NCBI RefSeq assembly: GCF_000735695.2
Contig: NZ_JASZ02000017.1
Span: 27,649 to 91,648 of the forward strand
Origin: Kaistella haifensis DSM 19056
Lineage (GTDB): Bacteria; Bacteroidota; Bacteroidia; Flavobacteriales; Weeksellaceae
Direction of reading: 5' to 3'
Length of the DNA stretch: 64,000 bases
The notes beneath the pieces were generated by a model that saw nothing but the letters and a program-made list of their open reading frames with translations, ran no database searches and had not been told where the DNA came from. Below, one piece after another: positions 53,241 through 62,326 of the stretch (its first letter is position 1; the number at the start of each line of letters is the position of its first letter). The position numbers and the translations under genes are program-made.

Positions 53241-53265
53241 AGAGCAACTGCAAAGTTGCTTTTTT
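53241..53265 (+). terminator. Terminator after the GH25 gene
   Basis: The stem AGCAACT / AGTTGCT (53243-53249, 53254-53260) with a GCAA loop is followed by T5. Confidence 0.8.
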
Positions 53266-53321
53266 GGTGACCATTCATATCTGCTCAAAATTCAGTACTT
53301 TCGCAAAAATTCCTAATTCTG

Positions 53322-55211
53322 ATGAACTACGTTTCCGCTGAAAATTTAACCAAATCCTATGGTTTAAAAGTCTTATTTCAAGACATCACCTTTCATGTGA
53401 ATGAAGGCGACAAAATTGCAATCGTTGCAAAAAATGGCTCAGGAAAATCAACTTTATTGAAGATTTTGATGGGCAAGGAAATTGCCGATTCCGGAAATGT
53501 GGTGATTAACAAAGATATTCAGGTACTTCTTTTCGATCAGGAAATTGATTTTGAAGGTAATCTCAATGTAGAAGAATTCATGATGACCCTGGATTCCCCA
53601 CCGATTTTGGCTGTTAAAAATTACCATCACGCGCTTCATACCGAGAATCCCGATGATATGGAAAAAGCCCTCGCTGAGATGGAAATTCATAAAGCTTGGG
53701 ATTTGGAGAATGAAATGCGGCAAATCCTTTCCCAACTGAAAATAACCGATTTGGAGGCGAAAATGAAAACGCTTTCAGGCGGTCAAATAAAAAGAGTTGC
53801 TCTCGCCAAATTGTTGTTGGAAACCAGAGCTGAACATCGTCATACCCTTCTGATTATGGACGAACCTACCAACCACCTCGATGTCGATATGGTGGAATGG
53901 CTGGAAAATTACCTTTCCAAAGCGATGGTAACTTTACTTTTGGTGACGCACGACCGATATTTCTTGGATGCTGTTTGCGACACAATTTGGGAAATGGAAG
54001 ACCAAAATTTATACGTCCACAACGGAAGTTATGCGACTTATCTGGAAAATAAAATGATTCGCGAAGACAATTTAAATTCCACCATCGATAAAGCCAACAA
54101 CCTTTACCGAAAGGAATTGGAATGGATGCGTCGACAACCGAAAGCTCGAACCACAAAATCAAAATCTCGAATTGATTCCTTTTACGAAACTGAAAAAATC
54201 GCTAAAACCGATACCAGAAAACAAAATCTAGAATTGGATTTTGAAATGAAACGCCTCGGAAAGAAAATCCTTGAACTTAAAAATATCAACAAAAGTTTCG
54301 GTGAAAAACTTTTGATCAAAGATTTTTCATATCAATTTCAGCGTGGAGAAAAAGTAGGAATTGTTGGGAAAAACGGAGCAGGAAAATCAACTTTACTCAA
54401 TATTATTCAAGGTTTTGAACCTTATGACAAAGGAGAAATAGAAACCGGAGAAACGATAAAATTCGGATATTTCTCTCAGAAAGGTTTAAAATACAAAGAA
54501 GACGAGCGTGTAATTGATTTTATTAAAGAAATTGGTGAAAATTTTCCGTTGGCCAATGGAAGAACCATTTCTGCATCGCAGTTTTTGAGGTTATTTCTTT
54601 TTGATGATCAAACACAATATTCGCCGATTTCTAAACTTTCCGGTGGGGAAAAAAGAAGGCTTCATTTGATGTATGTTCTTTATCAAAACCCGAATTTTCT
54701 CATATTTGATGAGCCTACGAATGATCTGGATCTGCCGACTCTAACGGTTTTGGAGAATTTTCTTTTAAATTTCCAAGGTTCATTGATTATTGTTTCTCAC
54801 GATAGATATTTTATGGATCGAATTGTAGATCATATTTTAGCATTTGAGGGCGACGGAATCATCAAAGATTTTGTAGGCAACTTTTCGGAATATCGCGAGA
54901 AGAAAAGCCAAGAAAGTGGGAAAAATCAACCGGAAATCCGACAAGATTCCATTAAAAATGAAATTCCTGCTGCTTCTGTTTCGGCAGAAAAACCGGCTAC
55001 AAACAAAAGGAAATTGTCTTTCAAAGAACAACGTGAATTGGAAATGATTGATAAAGATCTTCCTGTTTTAGAAAAAGAACGCAACGAAATTCTGGAAAAA
55101 CTGAATAACGAAACCGATTATGGAAAAGTATCCGTTTATTCGGCGGAATTAGAGCGAATTTCTGGCAAAATTGAAGAAATGGAAATGCGCTGGCTCGAAC
55201 TACAAGACTAA
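53322..55211 (+). CDS. ABC-F family ATPase (Uup-like)
   Basis: The 629-residue cytosolic protein has two ABC domains and no membrane domain. Walker A motifs are AKNGSGKSTLLKIL (near 37) and GKNGAGKSTLLNII (near 348). Signatures are LSGGQIKRVALAKLL and LSGGEKRRLHLMYVL. The linker between the domains holds basic residues (MRRQPKARTTKSKSR). A coiled-coil C-terminal tail (about 560-629) fits the Uup group, which binds DNA or ribosomes. Antibiotic-resistance function is not implied by the sequence. Confidence 0.91.
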   Translation: MNYVSAENLTKSYGLKVLFQDITFHVNEGDKIAIVAKNGSGKSTLLKILMGKEIADSGNVVINKDIQVLLFDQEIDFEGNLNVEEFMMTLDSPPILAVKNYHHALHTENPDDMEKALAEMEIHKAWDLENEMRQILSQLKITDLEAKMKTLSGGQIKRVALAKLLLETRAEHRHTLLIMDEPTNHLDVDMVEWLENYLSKAMVTLLLVTHDRYFLDAVCDTIWEMEDQNLYVHNGSYATYLENKMIREDNLNSTIDKANNLYRKELEWMRRQPKARTTKSKSRIDSFYETEKIAKTDTRKQNLELDFEMKRLGKKILELKNINKSFGEKLLIKDFSYQFQRGEKVGIVGKNGAGKSTLLNIIQGFEPYDKGEIETGETIKFGYFSQKGLKYKEDERVIDFIKEIGENFPLANGRTISASQFLRLFLFDDQTQYSPISKLSGGEKRRLHLMYVLYQNPNFLIFDEPTNDLDLPTLTVLENFLLNFQGSLIIVSHDRYFMDRIVDHILAFEGDGIIKDFVGNFSEYREKKSQESGKNQPEIRQDSIKNEIPAASVSAEKPATNKRKLSFKEQRELEMIDKDLPVLEKERNEILEKLNNETDYGKVSVYSAELERISGKIEEMEMRWLELQD

Positions 55212-55240
55212 ATTACTTAATACAAAACTACTTTCTCCGT

Positions 55241-56620
55241 ATGGAAAATCAACAAAAACTGGAAGCCAAATATGGTTTGTTTACGGCTATTTCGATGGTT
55301 ATAGGTCAGGTAATTGGCTCCGGAATTTTTTTCAAAATTGATGATGTTCTTACTGCTGCTCAAGGAAATATTTTTGCAGGTCTTGCAGGTTTTGTAATCG
55401 TCGGTTTCAGTGTGATTTTCGGTGCAATTTCGATGGCAAATTATGCGGAATTGCTTCCAAAAGATGGGGGAATTCTGAATTACATAGAATACCGCTTTGG
55501 GAAAACCGCCGGATATTTTGTTGGCTGGATCTATATGGGCTTGTTTTATCCTTTGTTAACCGCGGTTTTGTTCATGGTTTCCGGGATTTATATTGCACAT
55601 TTCGCAGCAGAATTTTTGCAATTTCAACCAACGACTTTACATTTTGTACTAATTGGATTTGTGAATTTGCTGATTTTTTTTGTTTTTAATATTTACAAAC
55701 CGAAAAGCAGCGGGATTTTCCAGCAATTAACGACGGTTTTGAAGGTTCTTCCGCTTATATTTATTGCATCATTGGGAATTATCAGTTTGCTGAAAGGCGA
55801 TGTAGAGGAAGTGAATACTTTTTCTTATGCAGCTAAAAATGTGAAAGAAAATCAAACTTTGTTGGTATTGATTGCGGCGAGTTTTATCCCCATTTCATTT
55901 GCATTTGATGGTTGGTATGTTGCGACTCAAATTTCCGGAGAGATTAAAAATTCAAGAAAAAATCTTCCGAAAGCTTTGATTATAGGAACAGTTGCAGTGA
56001 TGGTGATCTATATTTCGTATTATATGGGAATTGTTTTTGGAATGAGTGGCGATGAAATTATTGCTTTAAAAGACACCTATATTACTGAATTTTCCAGAAA
56101 AATAGGCTCTGATCTAGGAGCTTTGGTAATGCAGGTTTTCATTATTATTTCGGTTTTGGGAACGGCGAATGGATTGCTTTTGGCGACCATTCGGGTACCT
56201 TATCAGTTTGCGAATCTTGAAAAGTCGAAGAAGTTTTTTAACCTTAATCAAATCAATTCCAAAACGAAAATGCCTTTAAACAGTGCATTTCTAGGTTTGG
56301 CAATTATTGTTGTTTATCTTGTTATTTATTACATCACCAATACTTTTTCATTTTTCACCGAGCGGAATTTTGATCTTTCCGCGATACCGATTGTATTTAT
56401 TTATTTGGTGAATACTGCACTTTTCTTCGGGTTGTTTAAACTTTTAAAACAAAATGTTTTTTCCGGAAATCATTTTTTCAAATCAATGATGGCAGTAATC
56501 GCGATTTTGGGAACTTTCACGGTACTTTTCGGAACGGCTACTTCGCCGAATGGAATTTCATATTTTCTAGTGACAGCTGTTTTCATTTTTGCAGGATTTG
56601 TCTTCAAAAAGAAAAACTGA
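55241..56620 (+). CDS. APC-family amino-acid permease
   Basis: The 459-residue protein has twelve predicted helices. The N-terminal GLFTAISMVIGQVIGSGIFFK is the first helix of the amino-acid/polyamine/organocation family, with the substrate-binding G-S-G-I-F. The sixth helix contains PISFAFDGWYVATQISGEIKN, typical of the LAT-like group. The substrate is not predictable. It lies 29 bp after the ABC-F gene in the same direction. Confidence 0.9.
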   Translation: MENQQKLEAKYGLFTAISMVIGQVIGSGIFFKIDDVLTAAQGNIFAGLAGFVIVGFSVIFGAISMANYAELLPKDGGILNYIEYRFGKTAGYFVGWIYMGLFYPLLTAVLFMVSGIYIAHFAAEFLQFQPTTLHFVLIGFVNLLIFFVFNIYKPKSSGIFQQLTTVLKVLPLIFIASLGIISLLKGDVEEVNTFSYAAKNVKENQTLLVLIAASFIPISFAFDGWYVATQISGEIKNSRKNLPKALIIGTVAVMVIYISYYMGIVFGMSGDEIIALKDTYITEFSRKIGSDLGALVMQVFIIISVLGTANGLLLATIRVPYQFANLEKSKKFFNLNQINSKTKMPLNSAFLGLAIIVVYLVIYYITNTFSFFTERNFDLSAIPIVFIYLVNTALFFGLFKLLKQNVFSGNHFFKSMMAVIAILGTFTVLFGTATSPNGISYFLVTAVFIFAGFVFKKKN

Positions 56621-56704
56621 TAAAAATCAGTATAGGTTAATCTTCTTCATTTCAGGGATTTCTGTACTTTTTTGCAAACTTATTTAGAATAATTCAAAAT
56701 AAAT

Positions 56705-56735
56705 TTGGTCGAATTGCGAGTGTTTTCTACATTTG
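56705..56735 (+). promoter_or_regulatory. Promoter of the TonB-dependent receptor gene
   Basis: TTG at 56705-56707 and TACATTTG at 56728-56735, twenty bases apart, fit the Bacteroidota promoter consensus. The start codon is at 56774. I could not recognise an iron-responsive operator. Confidence 0.5.
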
Positions 56736-56773
56736 CACCGTTATTTTAATTCATTCTAAATAAAAACTTATTA

Positions 56774-59059
56774 ATGAAAAAGCAAATACTATCTGCGAGT
56801 CTTCTTGTTGTTGCGTTATCAGCACAAGCACAAATGAAATTTGAACCAATCAGCGATACGGTAAAAATACAATTGATTGAGGATATCAATCTTCATAAAA
56901 CCGGAAACCCGAATGTTGCAAAACCATTGTCAACGAAATCGAATCTTACGGTAATGGAAACTCCGCAGCCGATTGCAATTGTTACCCACGAGATTATCGA
57001 ACAGCAACAAGCAAAGCAGTTGAGCGATGTTTTGCAAAATGTGAACGGTTTGTACATCACATCATCAAGAGGGAATTCTCAGGATAGTTTTGGTGGAAGA
57101 GGTTTCAGTTTAGGTAATGATAATATTTTCAAGAATGGAACTCGTATAAATAGCGGTGTTTTTCCGGAAGTTTCCGGCTTGGAAAGGGTGGAAGTATTGA
57201 AAGGAGCCAACGCAATGCTTTACGGAAATACCGCGGCTGGAGGAATTATCAACATGGTGACTAAAAAACCAAGATTCAATTTTGGTGGTTCTGTAGGTTT
57301 CAGTGCGGGAAGCTGGAATTCCTATAAACCTACTGTTGATTTCTATGGTCCGCTTACGGATAATGTAGCGTTCCGAGTGAATGGCGCTTATGAAACTGCG
57401 GATAGTTTTCGTGATCAAGTGTCTTCTGAAAAATATTATTTCAATCCTTCTTTTTTATTCAATTTAGGTGAAAAATCCCAGTTGATTGTGGAGGCAGATT
57501 ATTTGAGAAATGATTTCACGCCAGATTTTGGGGTTGGTTCAATTACCAATGCTGATTTGAGTTATTCATTGAACGATAAAGTTGGCAGAAATGTGTTTTT
57601 CGGGACCGACTGGCAATACCAGAATGTAGAACAAGCTTCTACCAATATTACTTTTAACCATCAGTTGAGTACCAACTGGACTTTAAACGCGGTAGCTTCC
57701 TATCAAAATTATACCAAAGATTATTTTTCTTCGGAGCGAGTGCAATGGGGTTACATTAAAAATAATGCGTCCGTGGATCCTACGCGTTTGGCATGGGTAC
57801 GTCCTTTCAATAAAACTTATAATGAACAAAATTACGGATCGGCTCAGGTGAATATTAATGGTGAATTCAATACCGGGAAAATTAATCATAAAGTATTATT
57901 CGGTGCAGATGCCGATTATAGCCAAGCTGATTCTTACGCATATACGTTGAGTTCTACCAACAATGTTCTTTATTTGGATGATGCTTCCACATGGGGAAGT
58001 GTAGCAATGCCGTCGGCGACTGCAAATACCAAAAATCGAATTAATACCAGAAGAGTTGGTGCGTATGCGCAAGATTTTATCAGTCTTACCAAACAATGGA
58101 AGGTGATTGCAGGTTTGCGGTGGTCTTACATTGAGAATATGCCAACGATTAACACCAAATTTTCGACAGGTGAAAAGAAATTGTTAGACAACACAGGAAC
58201 TTCTGATCAGGCTTTTTCTCCAAAAGTAGGCGTTGTTTATATGCCAAATGATAATATGTCTGTGTTTGCAACTTATACCAATTCATTCGCAGCAAATTCC
58301 GGAGAAACTTCTACAGAATTGCAATCCATCAATACCGCTGGAACTGCTGCTGAGGTTTTGGCACAAGTGCAAAGTATTTCAAGACAAGGAATAAAACCAA
58401 CCACCATTGATCAATACGAAATCGGACTTAAGAAAAATATTTGGGATAATGCTTTAGCGTTTAATATTTCCCTTTATCAAATCGATTACAATAATTTTTA
58501 TCAAAGTTACTGGTATCAAAATGCTTCGGGAGCGGTTGTAACTCCGGATTCCAATTTGAAAGAATTTGCCGGAAAAATGCGCAGCCGCGGAGTAGAAGTG
58601 GATATCACCGGAAATCCTACCAAAAATATATCGCTTATCGGAGGATTTTCTTACAACAATTCTGTTTATTTAGACACTCCTGAAAAAGGCTATGTTGAGA
58701 AACAAAGACTTGTTCGAACCCCTGCTACCACAGCGAATGCATCTGTATTTTACAAATTTACTGAAGGCAACATCAAAGGATTGAAAATAGGAGCCGGCGC
58801 ATATTTTATCGGGAACCGATTAGCAGGTTGGAATGATAGCAAATCCACAGTAATTACCAGAAATGGTGTTTCCAGAAGTTTCGAATTGGAAGATTATGTT
58901 ACTGTAAATGCAACAATTGGGTATGAATGGAACAAGTTTTCCCTACAAGGAAAAATCGGAAATATTTTCGATACAGAAAACTACAATGTACATGAAAACT
59001 ATTCGGTAAACCCGATCACTCCTAGGAACTACTACTTTACTTTAACGTACAAATTATAG
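56774..59059 (+). CDS. TonB-dependent siderophore receptor
   Basis: The 761-residue outer-membrane receptor has a signal peptide (QILSASLLVVALSAQAQ). The plug domain (about 55-165) has ETPQPIAIVTHEIIEQQQ, GGRGFSLGNDNIFKNG, VEVLKGANAMLYGNTA and GGIINMVTKKP. A 22-stranded barrel follows and ends in the expected aromatic-rich FTLTYKL. The FhuA/FhuE-like plug pattern indicates a hydroxamate or catecholate siderophore. It takes energy from TonB; no TonB, ExbB or ABC uptake genes are nearby. Confidence 0.92.
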   Translation: MKKQILSASLLVVALSAQAQMKFEPISDTVKIQLIEDINLHKTGNPNVAKPLSTKSNLTVMETPQPIAIVTHEIIEQQQAKQLSDVLQNVNGLYITSSRGNSQDSFGGRGFSLGNDNIFKNGTRINSGVFPEVSGLERVEVLKGANAMLYGNTAAGGIINMVTKKPRFNFGGSVGFSAGSWNSYKPTVDFYGPLTDNVAFRVNGAYETADSFRDQVSSEKYYFNPSFLFNLGEKSQLIVEADYLRNDFTPDFGVGSITNADLSYSLNDKVGRNVFFGTDWQYQNVEQASTNITFNHQLSTNWTLNAVASYQNYTKDYFSSERVQWGYIKNNASVDPTRLAWVRPFNKTYNEQNYGSAQVNINGEFNTGKINHKVLFGADADYSQADSYAYTLSSTNNVLYLDDASTWGSVAMPSATANTKNRINTRRVGAYAQDFISLTKQWKVIAGLRWSYIENMPTINTKFSTGEKKLLDNTGTSDQAFSPKVGVVYMPNDNMSVFATYTNSFAANSGETSTELQSINTAGTAAEVLAQVQSISRQGIKPTTIDQYEIGLKKNIWDNALAFNISLYQIDYNNFYQSYWYQNASGAVVTPDSNLKEFAGKMRSRGVEVDITGNPTKNISLIGGFSYNNSVYLDTPEKGYVEKQRLVRTPATTANASVFYKFTEGNIKGLKIGAGAYFIGNRLAGWNDSKSTVITRNGVSRSFELEDYVTVNATIGYEWNKFSLQGKIGNIFDTENYNVHENYSVNPITPRNYYFTLTYKL

Positions 59060-59080
59060 ATTCAGATTAAATTTTTTTTG

Positions 59081-59113
59081 AAAAGAGTGGAGACTTTGTT
59101 TCCGCTCTTTTTT
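59081..59113 (+). terminator. Terminator after the siderophore receptor gene
   Basis: The stem AAAGAGTGGA (59082-59091) / TCCGCTCTTT (59101-59110) pairs over 10 bases with one G-T pair, followed by T6. Confidence 0.8.
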
Positions 59114-59168
59114 GATGAAAAAAATCCTTAATGATTACAATATAAATCGGATATTAAGAAAAAAATAT

Positions 59169-59176
59169 TATCTTTG
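59169..59176 (+). promoter_or_regulatory. -7 box of rpsP
   Basis: TATCTTTG matches TAnnTTTG exactly and leaves a leader of about 42 bases before the ATG at 59223. It also shows that the long in-frame extension starting at 59112 is not translated. Confidence 0.6.
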
Positions 59177-59222
59177 CACCCTTATAATTAATCGGGACGA
59201 GTTCCCACAAAATCAAACATTT

Positions 59223-59900
59223 ATGTCAGTAAAAATTAGATTACAAAGACACGGTAAAAAAGGAAAACCTTTTTTCCACATTGTTGTTGCAGATGCAAGA
59301 GCGAGAAGAGATGGTAAATTCATCGAAAAAATCGGGACTTATAACCCAATTACAAACCCTGCGGTTATTAATTTAGACGTGGATGCAGCGGTAAAATGGT
59401 TAAACAATGGTGCGCAACCAACCGATACTGCAAGAGCAATCCTTTCTTACAAAGGTGCACTTTACAAAAAACACTTACAAGGTGGTGTTGCGAAAGGTGC
59501 TTTCTCTGCAGAAGAAGCTGATAAAAAATTCGCTGCTTGGTTAGAAGAAAAAGAAGGTGCAGTAAAAAACAAAAAGGAATCTTTAACTAAAGCCCAAAAA
59601 GAAGCTAAAAATGCAGCTCTTGAAGCAGAAGCTAAAGTAAACCAAGCAAGATTAGACGCTGCTGCAAAAGCAGAAGCTGATGCGAAAGCGGAAGAAGAAG
59701 CTAAATTAGCGGAAGAAAAAGCTGCTGCTGATGCAAAATTGGCTGAAGAGAAAACAGCTCTAGAAAATGCTGCTGAAGTTGTAGGAAGCGCTGCTGCTGC
59801 TGTAGTAGATACAGTTGCAAATGTAACGGAAAAAATTGCTGATGCAGTTGCTCCTAAAAATGATGCAGATACAGAAGGAACTGAAGAAGCGAAAGCTTAA
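59223..59900 (+). CDS. rpsP: 30S ribosomal protein S16 with long C-terminal extension
   Basis: The start at 59223 gives [18 protein letters not shown], the normal S16 start. The core S16 domain occupies about residues 1-80 ([22 protein letters not shown]). The remaining roughly 145 residues are Ala/Glu/Lys-rich and probably helical (repeats of [20 protein letters not shown] type, then [13 protein letters not shown]). S16 is usually 80-90 residues; long extensions occur in Bacteroidota. It is a structural ribosomal protein, followed by rimM after a terminator. Confidence 0.95.
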   Translation: MSVKIRLQRHGKKGKPFFHIVVADARARRDGKFIEKIGTYNPITNPAVINLDVDAAVKWLNNGAQPTDTARAILSYKGALYKKHLQGGVAKGAFSAEEADKKFAAWLEEKEGAVKNKKESLTKAQKEAKNAALEAEAKVNQARLDAAAKAEADAKAEEEAKLAEEKAAADAKLAEEKTALENAAEVVGSAAAAVVDTVANVTEKIADAVAPKNDADTEGTEEAKA

Positions 59901-59934
59901 TTTTATTCTGTAAAATAATCTTACAAAATAATCG

Positions 59935-59966
59935 CAAAGACGCCTTTTTGGCGTCTTTGTTATTTT
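59935..59966 (+). terminator. Terminator after rpsP
   Basis: The perfect 10-bp stem CAAAGACGCC / GGCGTCTTTG with a TTTTT loop is followed by a T-rich tail. It separates rpsP from rimM, which has its own -7 box at 59976. Confidence 0.88.
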
Positions 59967-59975
59967 AAAACCCTT

Positions 59976-59983
59976 TATATTTG
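59976..59983 (+). promoter_or_regulatory. -7 box of rimM
   Basis: TATATTTG lies 73 bp before the rimM ATG. With the terminator upstream, this suggests that rimM is transcribed on its own. Confidence 0.5.
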
Positions 59984-60056
59984 CAATATATTATGTAAAA
60001 TCATAAGGTCATTTCAAGACTTTCTTTGAAATTACAATGCATTAATTATTAATAAA

Positions 60057-60599
60057 ATGAGAAAAGAAGATTGCTATTTCTTAGGAAAAATCACCAGAAG
60101 ACATGGTCTTCAAGGAAATGTTTTTCTTAAGTTAGATACAGATCAGCCCGAAATGTACCAAAAACTCGATTCCATATTTGTGGAAATCAACGGTTTGCTG
60201 GTTCCATTTTTTGTTGCTAAACAATCCTGGAGTAAAGGTGATACACTGATCATATCCTTTAAAAATTCTACCGAAGCTTTGGTTGAACAATCATTAGGAA
60301 AAGATGTTTATATGCCACTTTCTACTTTGCCTAAACTTACCGGAAACAAGTTCTATTACCACGAAGTTGTAGGTTTTGAAATTAGGGAGGAAGATGGCAA
60401 AAGTTGCGGAACAATTGTTTCCATTAATGATCAAACTGCGCAACATTATTTTTATCTGGATCTTGCCGGAACACAGATTATTATTCCGATTATTAAAGAA
60501 TGGATTTTGGAATTAAACCGCGAAGAAAAATATCTCAAAATGGCTTTGCCGGAAGGTTTGATGGATGTTTTCCTAATTCCATCTAAAAAAGATGAATAA
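60057..60599 (+). CDS. rimM: Ribosome maturation factor RimM
   Basis: The 180-residue protein has the N-terminal beta-barrel motif YFLGKITRRHGLQGNVFLKL and the PRC-barrel part GFEIREEDGKSCGTIVSINDQ followed by IIIPIIKEWILELN. It assists the processing of the 30S head through S19 and S13, and S16 is its usual genomic partner. The rpsP-rimM pair is kept here, but trmD is about 10 kb away and no rplS gene is in the window. Confidence 0.93.
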   Translation: MRKEDCYFLGKITRRHGLQGNVFLKLDTDQPEMYQKLDSIFVEINGLLVPFFVAKQSWSKGDTLIISFKNSTEALVEQSLGKDVYMPLSTLPKLTGNKFYYHEVVGFEIREEDGKSCGTIVSINDQTAQHYFYLDLAGTQIIIPIIKEWILELNREEKYLKMALPEGLMDVFLIPSKKDE

Positions 60600-60778
60600 T
60601 ATTTTAGGCCTTTTTTAAGTAATTTTTTTCAATTTTTTTTGAAGGAAAATGCATTAATAATTTCCAAGAAAAAACGGACGCCATCATCAAAAATTACGCC
60701 AAAATTTATTACATTTGTATTTATTGTTAAATAAGAAAAGTCGGAAATCTTATTTTCCGAGTGATATATAAAAATTGA
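60600..60778. promoter_or_regulatory. Leader region of asnS
   Basis: The 179-bp spacer contains an A/T-rich TTCAATTTTTTTTGAA palindrome (near 60628-60643), a -7 box TACATTTG at 60710-60717 and a leader hairpin, TCGGAAA (60741-60747) with TTTTCCGA (60753-60760), just before the asnS start. The hairpin is small and has no T-box sequence (no specifier/antiterminator bulge recognised). Its role is unknown. Confidence 0.5.
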
Positions 60779-62233
60779 ATGTCAGCAATGAGAACGACGA
60801 TTAACGAATTACTTTCAGATTATAAAAAAGTTTTACATCACGATATAACTGTACAAGGCTGGGTGAGAGCATTTCGCTCCAACCGTTTTATCGCTTTGAA
60901 CGATGGTTCCACGATCAATAACCTGCAAGTGGTTGTAGATTTTGAAAAATTTGATGAAAATATTCTGAAAAATATCAGCACAGCTTCTTCCGTGAAAATT
61001 GTTGGTGAGGTGGTAGAAAGTCAGGGAGCTGGACAAAATATCGAAGTTATCGCTAAGAAAATTCAAATTTTAGGAGATAATTTTACCGAAGAAAGAGACA
61101 AAACCATTTTACAACCCAAAAAACACTCGCTGGAAGTTCTTCGCGAGCAAGCGCACTTGCGTTTTCGTACCAACTTGTTTGGAGCGGTTTTCAGAGTGAG
61201 AAGTGCGATCAGCTTTGCGATTCATCAATTCTTTAACCAGAATCAGTTTTTCTACATGAATACTCCTATTATTACTGGTGCTGATGCGGAAGGAGCCGGA
61301 GAAATGTTTGGGGTAACCAATTTTGATCTGAACAATATCCCGCGAGACGAAAACGGAGATATCGATTTTGAGCAAGATTTCTTCGGGAAAAAGACCAATC
61401 TAACGGTTTCCGGTCAGTTGAATGTGGAAACTGCAATGATGGGCTTGGGTAGAGTGTATACTTTCGGGCCGACTTTCCGGGCTGAGAATTCTAATACCAC
61501 GCGTCACCTCGCCGAGTTTTGGATGGTGGAACCTGAAGTCGCGTTCAATAATCTTGAAGATAATATCGATTTGGCAGAAGATTTCTTAAAATATGTGATC
61601 GGTTATGCGTTAGAAAATTGCAAAGACGATTTGGAATTTTTGGATAAAAGGTTTGCCGAAGAACAAAAACAAAAACCTGAAAAAGACAGAGCTTCAGAAG
61701 GTTTGATTGAGAAATTGGAAAACGTTATCAAGAAAAGATTTAAGAGAGTTTCTTATACGGAAGCGATCGAAATTCTAAAAAATTCTAAAGAAAACAAAAA
61801 AGGCAAGTTCCAGTTTCCTATTGAAGATTGGGGTGCAGATTTGCAAAGCGAACACGAAAGATATTTGGTTGAAAAGCATTTTGAAAGTCCAGTAGTACTT
61901 TTCGATTATCCGAAAGAAATCAAAGCATTCTACATGAAACTCAATGAAGATGGGAAAACTGTAGCAGCAATGGATGTGCTTTTCCCAGGAATCGGTGAAA
62001 TTATCGGAGGTTCGCAAAGAGAGGAAAGATACGATGTTCTGACCGAGAAGATGAAGGCCATGAATGTTGATGCACACGAACTTTGGTGGTATATAGATAC
62101 CCGAAAATTCGGTTCGGTTCCGCACGCAGGTTTCGGTCTTGGACTTGAAAGACTGGTGCTTTTCGTAACGGGAATGACGAATATTCGAGATGTAATTCCT
62201 TTCCCAAGAACACCAAAAAATGCCGAATTTTAG
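60779..62233 (+). CDS. asnS: Asparaginyl-tRNA synthetase
   Basis: This 484-residue class IIb enzyme has an N-terminal OB-fold anticodon-binding domain (about 1-105, [18 protein letters not shown]). Catalytic-core motif 2 is [25 protein letters not shown] (near 238), and motif 3 is [20 protein letters not shown] near the end, followed by [11 protein letters not shown]. The start could also be the second ATG, three codons later. It charges tRNA-Asn with asparagine. Confidence 0.96.
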   Translation: MSAMRTTINELLSDYKKVLHHDITVQGWVRAFRSNRFIALNDGSTINNLQVVVDFEKFDENILKNISTASSVKIVGEVVESQGAGQNIEVIAKKIQILGDNFTEERDKTILQPKKHSLEVLREQAHLRFRTNLFGAVFRVRSAISFAIHQFFNQNQFFYMNTPIITGADAEGAGEMFGVTNFDLNNIPRDENGDIDFEQDFFGKKTNLTVSGQLNVETAMMGLGRVYTFGPTFRAENSNTTRHLAEFWMVEPEVAFNNLEDNIDLAEDFLKYVIGYALENCKDDLEFLDKRFAEEQKQKPEKDRASEGLIEKLENVIKKRFKRVSYTEAIEILKNSKENKKGKFQFPIEDWGADLQSEHERYLVEKHFESPVVLFDYPKEIKAFYMKLNEDGKTVAAMDVLFPGIGEIIGGSQREERYDVLTEKMKAMNVDAHELWWYIDTRKFGSVPHAGFGLGLERLVLFVTGMTNIRDVIPFPRTPKNAEF

Positions 62234-62326
62234 CCAATAAAACTCATTAAAACTGATAATCTTCATTCGAATTAAAACCAGAGAAAACTGTTCATTAACC
62301 AAAAAACGGAAAAATAATTCCAAACA

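Noticed and set aside
53322..55211. ABC-F protein as an antibiotic-resistance determinant
   Set aside because: The C-terminal coiled coil and linker fit the housekeeping Uup group; nothing in the sequence indicates a resistance subtype.
59112..59223. N-terminal extension of S16
   Set aside because: It runs through the promoter box at 59169-59176, and S16 starts canonically at MSVKIRL.
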